NCBI GenBank assembly: GCA_002452635.1
Contig: DKEU01000227.1
Coordinates: forward strand, 1 to 16,111
Source of the DNA: Desulfovibrionaceae bacterium UBA6814
Lineage (GTDB): Bacteria > Desulfobacterota > Desulfovibrionia > Desulfovibrionales > Desulfovibrionaceae
DNA: 16,111 bases
Direction: 5' to 3'
Positions 6,910 through 13,615 of the stretch are shown here, one piece after another; position 1 is the first letter of the stretch, and each line of letters starts with the position of its first letter. Both the position numbers and the translations under genes were made by a program. The notes beneath the pieces are model-generated. The model did not search any database. It saw only the letters and a list, made by a program, of their open reading frames with translations, and had not been told where the DNA came from.

Positions 6910-8181
6910 CTACTTCATGGAACCGCCGGAGGCGGCCTTCTGCATCTTGACCTCGACCTTCTCGGTCAGGCCCTCGTAGTAGGCGCGCAGGATGGTCAGG
7001 ACCTCCTCGCGACCGAAGTGGTCGGGCACTTCGGCGCCCTCGGACAGGGCCTTGCGCAGCTTGGTGCCGGACAGGATCACGCGGTCTTCCTTGGTGTGCG
7101 GGCAGGTGCGCAGGGAGGCCATGCCGTCGCACTTGAAGCAGTAGAAGGTCCAGTCGATCTTCATGGGCTTGCAGAGCAGCGCCTTGCCCGGATCCGCGGG
7201 AGTCGGGATCTTGTCGAAGATGGTCTGGGCCTCGAACATGCCGTAGAAGTCGCCCACGCCGGCGTGGTCACGGCCGATCAGCATGTTGTTGACGCCGTAG
7301 TTCTGGCGGAAGGTGGCGTGCAGCAGGCCCTCGCGGGGACCGGCGTAGCGCATGTCCAGGGGGTAGCCGGCCTGGAGCACGTTCTTCTTCACGAAGTACA
7401 GCTCCACCAGCTTGTCGATGCACTTGACGCGCACGTCGGCCGGGATGTCGCCGGGCTTCAGGTTGCCGATCAGGGAGTGGATCAGCACGCCGTCGCACAC
7501 TTCGATGGCGATCTTGGCCAGGAACTCGTGGGAGCGGTGCATGGGGTTGCGCAGCTGCAGGGCGGCCACGTTCTTCCAGCCCAGCTTGTCGAACTCGGCG
7601 CGCACTTCGGCGGGCCGCTTGTAGATGCCGGCGTACTTGGTCGGGTAGTTGCCCTCGGAGAGGACCTTCACCGGACCGGCCAGGCAGAACTTCTTCTGGG
7701 CCAGCACCATCTGGACGCCCGGATGGTCCTCAACCGCGACCTTCCAGAACTTGTCGTCGGCGGAGTCGTCGCCGGCGCCCTTGTAGACCTTCTCGCACTC
7801 CCACTTCTTCTCGGCCTCGGTCAGCTCGAACTTCTCGGTGACCTTCATGGTGGCGTAGACGGTGCCGTTGTTGACCAGGGTGACCTCGTCGCCCACCTTC
7901 ACGGACTCGTCGTCGGTGTCCAGCACCACGGGCACGGGCCAGAAGGTGCCGTCGGCCATCAGGAACTTCTCGCAAACGCCCTTCCAGTCGGCCTTGGTCA
8001 TGAAGCCTTCCAGCGGCGAGAAGCCGCCGATGCCGATCATGATGAGGTCGCCCTTCACGCGGTTGGACACCTCGATCTTCTTCAGGGTCTCGGCCTTCTT
8101 CAGTTCGGCCGCGAGCGCATCGCCTTCGAGCAGGCGGATGACCAGCCCTTTGCCACCATGCGGGGGAACCAGCTGCGACAT
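6910..8181 (-). CDS. sat: Sulfate adenylyltransferase (dissimilatory ATP sulfurylase), canonical Desulfovibrio type
   Basis: A 423-residue ATP sulfurylase that makes APS and pyrophosphate from ATP and sulfate, the activation step of dissimilatory sulfate reduction in the cytoplasm. The nucleotide-binding motifs are intact: QLRNPMHRSH (residues 209-218) with both histidines of HxxH, GRDHAG (303-308), and LSGTKLR (370-376). Cys348, Cys351, Cys360 and His362 form the zinc site seen in prokaryotic homo-oligomeric enzymes. The N-terminus (MSQLVPPHGGKGLV) and the length fit the Sat known from Desulfovibrio species. ATG 8181 has AAGGAG seven bases upstream. It is transcribed leftwards as a single gene between a divergent promoter region and a strong terminator. 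No APS kinase domain is present, consistent with a dissimilatory role. Confidence 0.97.
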   Translation of the reverse strand: MSQLVPPHGGKGLVIRLLEGDALAAELKKAETLKKIEVSNRVKGDLIMIGIGGFSPLEGFMTKADWKGVCEKFLMADGTFWPVPVVLDTDDESVKVGDEVTLVNNGTVYATMKVTEKFELTEAEKKWECEKVYKGAGDDSADDKFWKVAVEDHPGVQMVLAQKKFCLAGPVKVLSEGNYPTKYAGIYKRPAEVRAEFDKLGWKNVAALQLRNPMHRSHEFLAKIAIEVCDGVLIHSLIGNLKPGDIPADVRVKCIDKLVELYFVKKNVLQAGYPLDMRYAGPREGLLHATFRQNYGVNNMLIGRDHAGVGDFYGMFEAQTIFDKIPTPADPGKALLCKPMKIDWTFYCFKCDGMASLRTCPHTKEDRVILSGTKLRKALSEGAEVPDHFGREEVLTILRAYYEGLTEKVEVKMQKAASGGSMK

Positions 8182-8292
8182 GTGTCGTCTCCTTGAATGT
8201 CCGTTGTTGGTTGCCTCAACGATACGACGTTTCCCTTCGTATCCATCGCCTCAAGCCGCGATTCTGTTGCTGTAAGCGCCGGACTCCCGGCG

Positions 8293-8309
8293 GTCCTCCA
8301 CGGGAGGAC
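8293..8309 (-). promoter_or_regulatory. Hairpin in the sat1 leader
   Basis: GTCCTCC (8293-8299), loop ACG, GGAGGAC (8303-8309): a perfect 7-bp stem within the predicted sat1 5' leader, about 110 bases upstream of the start codon. There is no T run, so a stabilising or regulatory structure is more likely than a terminator. Confidence 0.4.
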
Positions 8310-8331
8310 TGCGCGGAAACCGGCACTTCGC

Positions 8332-8359
8332 TCTAGAGAAAAAACCCGGCAACTGTCAA
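8332..8359 (-). promoter_or_regulatory. Predicted sigma70 promoter of sat1
   Basis: On the minus strand a perfect -35 TTGACA (plus-strand positions 8354-8359) is followed, with a 16-base spacer, by a weaker -10, TCTAGA (8332-8337). A start near 8325 would give a leader of about 145 bases. A second candidate (ATAACA then TAAAAT, 17 bases apart) lies in the AT-rich stretch around 8395-8425. Confidence 0.5.
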
Positions 8360-8478
8360 GCAGCCCGCGGCTGGCGGGCCTTCCCGCGCATTTTTCATTT
8401 TAATTCATGAATATCATATTGTTATATGGAATAATCCCGGCGCAGCCCCAGTCCCGCCCCAAGGCCGCGCCGCACAGT

Positions 8479-8496
8479 TCGTGAAATTTTTACCAT
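8479..8496. promoter_or_regulatory. Weak Rex-like site in the sat1/sat2 intergenic region
   Basis: TCGTGAAATTTTTACCAT matches the Rex pattern TTGTKAA-N4-TTMACAA at 6 of 7 positions on the left and 5 of 7 on the right. It lies between the two divergent sat promoters, about 120 bp upstream of either, so it could be an auxiliary site or chance. Confidence 0.25.
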
Positions 8497-8606
8497 GAAT
8501 TGGCAGGGCTTCGAACGTCCCGCACCCATTGAAAAAAAATCTTTGAAACCGCCGGAGCCCGCGGGTGCGGCTCCGGCCCCGGCGTGCTTTTACTTTAAGC
8601 TAGGAC

Positions 8607-8635
8607 TTGACATATAATTTATATATTCATTAGAT
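8607..8635 (+). promoter_or_regulatory. Predicted sigma70 promoter of sat2
   Basis: TTGACA (8607-8612), a 17-base AT-rich spacer, then TTAGAT (8630-8635; a TAGATG reading one base later is similar). The start would fall near 8642, about 100 bases before the sat2 ATG. This is one of the few AT-rich stretches in the window, which supports a promoter. Confidence 0.6.
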
Positions 8636-8639
8636 GTTC

Positions 8640-8657
8640 TTGTGCATTTTTTAACAA
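8640..8657 (+). promoter_or_regulatory. Rex-like operator at the sat2 transcription start
   Basis: TTGTGCATTTTTTAACAA fits TTGTKAA-N4-TTMACAA at 13 of 14 defined positions (left TTGTGCA, right TTAACAA). It lies directly after the predicted -10 element, across the expected start site, where bound Rex would block initiation when NADH is low. The Rex assignment is inferred from the motif alone. Confidence 0.55.
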
Positions 8658-8744
8658 TCTTCCGCGCCCGAAGGACGGCGGGCCCGGGCGCGGCGGCGTC
8701 TAGCGGCTCATCTGGCTTGAAACCACAACCCAAGGAGCCATCCC

Positions 8745-10109
8745 ATGACGATGCGGATGACCACCCCCCTGCCGCACGGCGGCAGGCTCGTGGAACGGGT
8801 TGTCACCGACCCGGTCCTGGCCAAGAAGCTGGCCAAAGGCTGCCCGGTTTACGACATCAAACCCACCGTGAACGAAAAGGGCGTTCCGGTGCGCAACGTG
8901 TACCGGGAGATCATGTCGATCTGCTACGGGTTCTTCAGCCCGGTGGAAGGGCCCATGGGCTCGGCCGAGCTGGAGCGCGTGCTCAATGAGCGCCGCCTGC
9001 TCAACGACTGGATCTTCCCCTTCCCCCTGCTCTTCGACCTGTCCCAGGAGGACTACAAGAAGCTGGGCGTGGGCCCCGGCGACCGGCTGCTCCTGCGCCT
9101 CAAGGGCAAGCCCTTCGCGGTGCTGGACATCTCCGAGGTCTTCGTGGTGGACGACCGGGAGGCCATGGCCCACCGGATATTCGGCACCCCGGAGAACAAC
9201 CCCGAGGTGGTCAAGGAGCCGTTCGACAAAAAGCATCCCGGCTGGGTCATCTACAAGTGCCACAATCCGGTGATGCTGGCCGGCAAGTACACCATCATCA
9301 ACCCCCCGACCTTCAAGCCGCCCTTCGACCGCTTCTGGCTGCCCCCCCGGCAGTCCCGCGCGGAATACGCCAAGCGCGGCTGGCGCACGGTCATCAACCA
9401 CCAGACCCGCAACGTGCCGCACGTGGGCCACGAGTTCCTCATGAAGAACGCGGCCTACACCGGCGACATCGAGCCCTGCAACGGCATCCAGGTCAACGCC
9501 ATCATCGGCGTGAAGCGCCGCGGCGACTACCCGGACGAGGCCATCCTGGAAGGGCACGAGGCGGTGAACAAGGGCGGGTACATCAAGCCCGAGCGCCACA
9601 TCGTGACCTTCACCCTGTGGGACATGCGCTACGGCAACCCGCTGGAGTCCATGCTGCACGGCATCGTCCGCCAGAACATGGGGTGCACCCACCACATGTT
9701 CGGCCGGGACCACGCGGCCGTGGGCGAGTACTACGACATGTACGCCACCCAGATCCTCTGGGACAAGGGCATTCCCAGCTTCGGCTTCCCCAAGAGCGTC
9801 TGCGAGGTGCCCTACGGCCTGCAGATCCGCCCCCAGAACATGGCCGAGTTCTGGTACTGCCCCAAGTGCAACGAGATCGCCTACTCGGGCAGCTGCGGCC
9901 ACTCCAAGGAGAAGCAGAAGTTCTCCGGCTCCTTCATCCGGGGCATGGTGGCCGAGGGCATCTACCCGCCCGGCGTCATCTTCCGGCCCGAGGTGTACGA
10001 GGTGGTGGTGAAGTGGTGGAAGAAGTTCAACTACCCCTTCTGCAACGAGGCCTACGTCAAGCGGGTGGAAGAGGAGTTGGAAATCAACCTCCCGGACCTG
10101 GACGTCTAA
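8745..10109 (+). CDS. sat: Second, divergent sulfate adenylyltransferase (archaeal/long-type ATP sulfurylase)
   Basis: A 454-residue ATP sulfurylase family member, clearly distinct from the 423-residue enzyme encoded divergently next door. Key motifs are kept: QTRNVPHVGH (residues 220-229, HxxH intact), GRDHAA (320-325; the usual final Gly is Ala), a zinc site of Cys372, Cys375, Cys384 and His386, and FSGSFIR (393-399). The N-terminus keeps the PHGG signature (10-13). The extra length lies mainly between residues 35 and 205. Length and motifs recall the roughly 456-residue Sat of Archaeoglobus-like sulfate reducers. AAGGAG lies seven bases before ATG 8745. It is followed after 12 bp by the 116-residue gene. 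Likely it makes APS, or runs in reverse to make ATP from APS and pyrophosphate; the sequence cannot decide direction or kinetics. Confidence 0.9.
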   Translation: MTMRMTTPLPHGGRLVERVVTDPVLAKKLAKGCPVYDIKPTVNEKGVPVRNVYREIMSICYGFFSPVEGPMGSAELERVLNERRLLNDWIFPFPLLFDLSQEDYKKLGVGPGDRLLLRLKGKPFAVLDISEVFVVDDREAMAHRIFGTPENNPEVVKEPFDKKHPGWVIYKCHNPVMLAGKYTIINPPTFKPPFDRFWLPPRQSRAEYAKRGWRTVINHQTRNVPHVGHEFLMKNAAYTGDIEPCNGIQVNAIIGVKRRGDYPDEAILEGHEAVNKGGYIKPERHIVTFTLWDMRYGNPLESMLHGIVRQNMGCTHHMFGRDHAAVGEYYDMYATQILWDKGIPSFGFPKSVCEVPYGLQIRPQNMAEFWYCPKCNEIAYSGSCGHSKEKQKFSGSFIRGMVAEGIYPPGVIFRPEVYEVVVKWWKKFNYPFCNEAYVKRVEEELEINLPDLDV

Positions 10110-10121
10110 GGAGGGACGATC

Positions 10122-10472
10122 ATGGCAAAGAAATTCGCAGTACTGCTCGACGACAAGCGATTCAGCTCAGTGAAAGGCAGCGGCCTGGAGGACAAGATAG
10201 ACTTCCTCTTCGGCGGCGCGCTCAAGGCCTTCATCATGGACATCTCCGAGGATGAGGCCAAAAAGATCATGAACACCTTCGACACCGCCCGGGTGGATTC
10301 GCGGGGGTACATCACCGACACCCCCATCGCCTTCAACCGGGTGCTCTTCGAGGAGATCGCCAAGGCCAAATCCCTGGGCGGCGAGGTCATCGGCGCGGTG
10401 CTCAAGCGCGAGAAGGAGATCAAGGACATGGCGGCCAAGGAGAGCGACTTCCTCCCGGCGCCGGAAATCTAA
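10122..10472 (+). CDS. Conserved-looking 116-aa protein co-transcribed with sat2, function unknown
   Basis: It starts at ATG 10122 with GGAGGG right after the sat2 stop, 12 bp from it, so the two are almost certainly one transcript. The 116-residue product is soluble, mixed alpha/beta by eye and rich in Lys, Asp and Glu. It begins MAKKFAVLLDD, has FGGALKAFIMDISEDEAKKIMNTF in the middle, and ends in an acidic tail (ESDFLPAPEI). It has no cysteines, no membrane segment and no motif I recognise. From memory, Archaeoglobus fulgidus has a small unknown gene of similar size between sat and aprBA; if this is its relative, a link to the Sat/APS step is plausible. That is an inference from context, not from a known domain. 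Confidence 0.75.
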   Translation: MAKKFAVLLDDKRFSSVKGSGLEDKIDFLFGGALKAFIMDISEDEAKKIMNTFDTARVDSRGYITDTPIAFNRVLFEEIAKAKSLGGEVIGAVLKREKEIKDMAAKESDFLPAPEI

Positions 10473-10523
10473 ACACGCCTTCCGGGCGGCGCCCGATTCC
10501 GGGCGCGCCCTGAGACGGAACCT

Positions 10524-10554
10524 GCAGGGGCCCTCCAGGGCCCCTGCCCTTTTT
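10524..10554 (+). terminator. Intrinsic terminator after sat2-orf116
   Basis: GCAGGGGCCC (10524-10533), loop TCCA, GGGCCCCTGC (10538-10547), then CC and five T residues. The stem is a perfect 10 bp. It lies 50 bp after the orf116 stop and separates the sat2 transcript from the next operon. Confidence 0.92.
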
Positions 10555-10706
10555 CTGCGGGCCGCACCCCCTCCCGCCTTTGCGAGCCTCGCACCGGGGC
10601 CGCGGTCGCCACGGTCATGGGCTGGATATGGCCCTTCCCCCGGTCTCTCTGGCAACCATGCGGCAAAGGCGCGGACTGCGCCTCCCGCGGCCAGTGCGGA
10701 CAGTAA

Positions 10707-10735
10707 TTGACATTGATAGTCGTTTTCATTATCAA
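10707..10735 (+). promoter_or_regulatory. Sigma70 promoter with overlapping Fur box, upstream of the fez operon
   Basis: A perfect -35 TTGACA (10707-10712), a 17-base spacer and -10 TATCAA (10730-10735) make a good promoter. Lying over the spacer and -10 is a 23-bp imperfect palindrome, 10713-10735, that starts TTGATA and ends TATCAA. Its last-but-two 19 bases (10715-10733) match the classical Fur box GATAATGATAATCATTATC at 14 of 19 positions, with the right arm TCATTATC perfect. Fur-Fe(II) bound here would occlude the promoter, so the operon should be expressed under iron limitation. Confidence 0.75.
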
Positions 10736-10784
10736 ACCAACTCCGTCGGCAATCCCGCCTCCCCAACCTGCACAGGAGCAGACC

Positions 10785-11042
10785 ATGAACGAAGGCTTCA
10801 AGAACCTCCTCTTCTTCCTGGCCGGCGCGGCCGTGGGCGCTCTGGGCGCCACCGTGGTTTCCCGCAACCAGGAGTCCCTGCGGCCCGTGGTGACCGACCT
10901 GCTGGCCAAGGGCATGGACCTCAAGGACAAGGCCGGCGCGATCCTGGAGACCGCCAAGGAGAACATCGAGGACCTGGTGGCCGAGGCCAGGCACGCCCAG
11001 GAGTCCCGCACCGACGCCGCCCCGGCCGAGCCCAAGGCCTAG
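10785..11042 (+). CDS. fezA: FezA-like small membrane-anchored protein of the ferrosome operon
   Basis: An 85-residue product starting at ATG 10785 (AGGAG six bases upstream). The frame is open further back, but that part carries the promoter and Fur box. One N-terminal hydrophobic segment (about residues 8-24, LLFFLAGAAVGALGATVV) is followed by an amphipathic, helix-forming charged stretch (about 30-68, KDKAGAILETAKENIEDLVAE) and a Glu/Ala/Pro tail, an overall YtxH-like form. It is first in a three-gene unit, 7 bp before the P1B ATPase. The fezA name rests on operon order and type of protein compared with the fezABC operon of Desulfovibrio magneticus as I remember it, not on a sequence motif. 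It could alternatively be an unrelated ATPase accessory protein. Confidence 0.6.
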   Translation: MNEGFKNLLFFLAGAAVGALGATVVSRNQESLRPVVTDLLAKGMDLKDKAGAILETAKENIEDLVAEARHAQESRTDAAPAEPKA

Positions 11043-11049
11043 CCGGTCC

Positions 11050-13275
11050 ATGTCCCACTGGTCCATCGCCCACGAGATTCCCGGCCGCATCCGGCTGCGG
11101 GTGCGGCGCGGCTTGGCCGCCACCGCCGCGGCCCAGGCCATGGCCCGCGCCGCGGCCCGGGTGCCCGGGGTGCTCGGCCTGGCCTATTCCCCCCGCACCG
11201 GGAGCCTGCTCTTTCTCTACCAGGACCCGGCCGCGCGCCAGGGCCTGCTGGCCCTGGTCCTGGCCTGGGACCCCGCGGCCGCGCCCTTTCCCCCGGCAGG
11301 GGGGAAACTCCCCGCCCGGGCGGAGCCGGCCGGACCGCCGGCCACCCTGGGCCGCACCCTGGCCCCTTGGGCTGGCATGCTGCTCCTGCGCATGGCCCTG
11401 CCCCAGGTCTTCCGCCCCTTCTTCCTGGCGCGCAGGGTGTTCCCCTTCCTGTTCCGGGGCGGGCGCGCGCTGCTGCGGGGCAGGTTCGGCGTGGAGGTGC
11501 TGGACGGCCTGGCCATCGGGGTGTCCCTGCTGCGCCGCGACTACCGCACCGCGGCCGGCGTGGCCCTGCTCCTGGGCCTGGGCGAGATGCTGGAGGGCTT
11601 CACCCGGCGTACGTCCCGGGAGAGCCTGGCCCAGAGCCTGGCCGCCACCTTCGATACCGCCTGGGTGCGCCGCCGTGGCCATGTCCTTCGCATCCCCGCC
11701 GTGGAGCTGTCCCCCGGCGACCTGGTGGAGGTGGGGCTGGGCCGCGCCATCCCGGTGGACGGGGTGGTGGAGTCCGGCGAGGCCATGGTCAACCAGGCGG
11801 CCATGACCGGCGAGGCATTGGCCGTGCACAAGCGGCCCGGCGCCCCGGTCTTCGCCGGAACCGTGGTGGAGGAAGGGGAAATCCTGGTGCGCGCCGCCTC
11901 TGCCGGGGACCAGACCCGAATCCACAAGATGGTCCAGGTCATCGAGGAATCCGCGGACTTCAAGTCCCGGCTCCAGGGCCAGGCCGAACGCCTGGCCGAC
12001 AGGCTCGTGCCCTGGACCATCCTGGCCAGCCTGGCCGTGTACCTGGCCACCCGCGATGCGCGCCGCGCCGCGGCCGTGCTCCTGGTGGACTATTCCTGCG
12101 CCATCAAGCTGGCCACCCCCCTGGCCGTGCTGAGCGCCATGCGCGACGCGGCCCGCCGGGGCATGCTGGTCAAGGGCGGCCGCTTCCTGGAAGAGCTGGC
12201 CCGGGCCGACGCCTTCGTGTTCGACAAGACCGGCACCCTCACCGCGGCCCGCCCCCGGGTGGCGGAGGTCGTTCCCTTCGGCCGGCGGCGGGCCGGCTCG
12301 GTGCTGCGCCTGGCCGCCTGCCTGGAGGAGCACTTCCCCCACCCCGTGGCCCGCGCCGTGGTGCGCAAGGCCGAGGAGGAGGGCCTGGACCACCGCGAGG
12401 CCCACGCCCAGGTGGAGTACATCCTGGCCCACGGCCTGGCCTCCCGGGTGCGGGGCGAGCGGGTGGTCATCGGCAGCCGCCACTTCGTGCACGAGGACGA
12501 AGGGGTGGACCTGGCCGAGGCCGACGCCCTGCTGGCCGGCCGGCCGGACCTGGACGCTTCGGCCCTGTATCTGGCGGTGGGCGGCGAATTGGCCGGGCTC
12601 CTGCTCATCGAGGACGAGATGCTGCCCGAGGCCGAGGCCATGGTGCGCGAACTGCGCGCCGACGGGATCGAGCACTTGGCCATGCTCACCGGCGACGCCC
12701 CCCGGGCCGCGGCCAAGGTGGCCTCCCGGCTGGGCCTGGACGAGGTCCACTCCCAGCTCCTGCCCGAGGACAAGGCGGCCGTGGTCCGCAGCCTGCGGGA
12801 ATCGGGCCGGGTGGTGGCCATGGTGGGCGACGGGGTCAACGACGCCGCGGCCCTGTCCATGGCCCAGGTGGGCATCTCCCCCCGGCACGGCACGGACCTG
12901 GCCCGCCAGGCCGCGGACATCCTCCTGGCCCCGGGCGAGCTGGGCAGCCTGCCCGAACTGCGCCGCATCTCCCGCCAGTGCATGCGCCGCATCCGCACCA
13001 ACTTCTCCGTCATCGTGGGCTTCAACAGCGCCGTGCTCCTGGCCGGGCTCCTGGGCCTCCTGCCCCCGGGGCTCTCGGCCCTTTCCCACAACCTGGCCAC
13101 CGTGGGCGTGGCCCTGGGCAGCATCCGCCCCTACCGGCTGCCCGCACTCCCCCCCGCAACCCCAGAGAGAGGCGAATCCCATGATCGCAAGCCAGATTCC
13201 CGGACGCATCCGCTTCCGCCATCCCGCCCTGCGCGACAGCGCCGTCGCCGCCGGGTTGGAGACGCGGCTGCGTAG
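11050..13275 (+). CDS. fezB: FezB-like P1B-6-type metal ATPase (ferrosome iron pump)
   Basis: A 741-residue P1B-type ATPase. The N-terminal domain (about 1-75) resembles an HMA fold but lacks CxxC and instead carries GRIRLRVRR (residues 12-20). The actuator loop has TGEA (253-256). TM4 reads DYSCAIKLATP, so the usual CPC is replaced by Tyr348-Ser349-Cys350-Ala351; SCA is, from memory, the signature of subgroup P1B-6. DKTGT (392-396, phosphorylated Asp392), the His431-Pro432 pair, TGD (547-549) and GDGVNDAAAL (593-602) show an active pump. With the Fur box and the flanking FezA- and FezC-like genes, it fits FezB, which loads iron into ferrosome membrane vesicles. The last 40 or so residues are Arg/Pro-rich readthrough overlapping fezC by 95 bp; the conserved part ends near residue 698. 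A generic Fe/Mn/Zn exporter is the alternative. Confidence 0.82.
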   Translation: MSHWSIAHEIPGRIRLRVRRGLAATAAAQAMARAAARVPGVLGLAYSPRTGSLLFLYQDPAARQGLLALVLAWDPAAAPFPPAGGKLPARAEPAGPPATLGRTLAPWAGMLLLRMALPQVFRPFFLARRVFPFLFRGGRALLRGRFGVEVLDGLAIGVSLLRRDYRTAAGVALLLGLGEMLEGFTRRTSRESLAQSLAATFDTAWVRRRGHVLRIPAVELSPGDLVEVGLGRAIPVDGVVESGEAMVNQAAMTGEALAVHKRPGAPVFAGTVVEEGEILVRAASAGDQTRIHKMVQVIEESADFKSRLQGQAERLADRLVPWTILASLAVYLATRDARRAAAVLLVDYSCAIKLATPLAVLSAMRDAARRGMLVKGGRFLEELARADAFVFDKTGTLTAARPRVAEVVPFGRRRAGSVLRLAACLEEHFPHPVARAVVRKAEEEGLDHREAHAQVEYILAHGLASRVRGERVVIGSRHFVHEDEGVDLAEADALLAGRPDLDASALYLAVGGELAGLLLIEDEMLPEAEAMVRELRADGIEHLAMLTGDAPRAAAKVASRLGLDEVHSQLLPEDKAAVVRSLRESGRVVAMVGDGVNDAAALSMAQVGISPRHGTDLARQAADILLAPGELGSLPELRRISRQCMRRIRTNFSVIVGFNSAVLLAGLLGLLPPGLSALSHNLATVGVALGSIRPYRLPALPPATPERGESHDRKPDSRTHPLPPSRPARQRRRRRVGDAAA

Positions 13276-13615
13276 ACTGGCCGGCCTGCGCGCCGTGGCG
13301 CACAACCCCCGGGCCGGCAGCCTGCTGGTGGACTACGACCCGGCCCGGCCCGCCGGCCCCTTCCTGAGCGCAGCGGCCACGCTGCTGCCCCAACCGCCCG
13401 CCCCCGCCTTGCCCAGACCGGCGGACCCGGCCGCGGCCCGCCGGCGCAAGGCCCGGCTGCGCCGCTTCCACCTGGTGAGCCTGGGCGGGAGCTTCGCCCT
13501 GTGCCTGGGCCTGGGCCTGGCCGGGACCGAGGGCCCCCACAAGGCGGCAGGCCTCCTCTTCGCCGGCCTGGCCGGCTGGCACCTCTTGGCCCGCTCCCGC
13601 CGCATCTTCGTCTGA
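13181..13615 (+). CDS. fezC: FezC-like protein: GRIR-type HMA-like domain plus membrane segments
   Basis: A 144-residue product with GAGAGAGG a few bases before ATG 13181. Residues 1-70 repeat the N-terminal domain of the neighbouring ATPase: SQIPGRIRFRHPALR here against HEIPGRIRLRVRRGL there, and AHNPRAGSLLVDYDP against AYSPRTGSLLFLYQDP. A Pro/Ala linker and a basic stretch (RRRKARLRR, 87-95) lead to two short hydrophobic segments (about 97-114 and 122-137) and a basic end. There is no CxxC, so classical soft-metal binding is unlikely. The start lies inside the 3' end of the ATPase frame, implying translational coupling. Its domain plan and third place in the unit fit FezC of the Desulfovibrio ferrosome operon, as I recall it; the symbol is an inference. 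Confidence 0.68.
   Translation: MIASQIPGRIRFRHPALRDSAVAAGLETRLRRLAGLRAVAHNPRAGSLLVDYDPARPAGPFLSAAATLLPQPPAPALPRPADPAAARRRKARLRRFHLVSLGGSFALCLGLGLAGTEGPHKAAGLLFAGLAGWHLLARSRRIFV

Noticed and set aside
4697..6979. Very long plus-strand open frame opposite the aconitase/EPSPS-like genes
   Set aside because: Gly/Gln/Arg-rich low-complexity translation typical of the antisense of a GC-rich gene; the minus-strand genes have domains and ribosome-binding sites.
10921..13305. 794-codon minus-strand open frame opposite the P-type ATPase
   Set aside because: Gly/Gln/His-rich antisense artefact; the plus strand carries complete P-type ATPase motifs.
10785..13615. Considered as a simple Mn/Zn or copper efflux operon
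   Set aside because: TM4 lacks CPC, the N-terminus lacks CxxC, and the promoter has a Fur box; iron/ferrosome fits better, though transport specificity is not proven.
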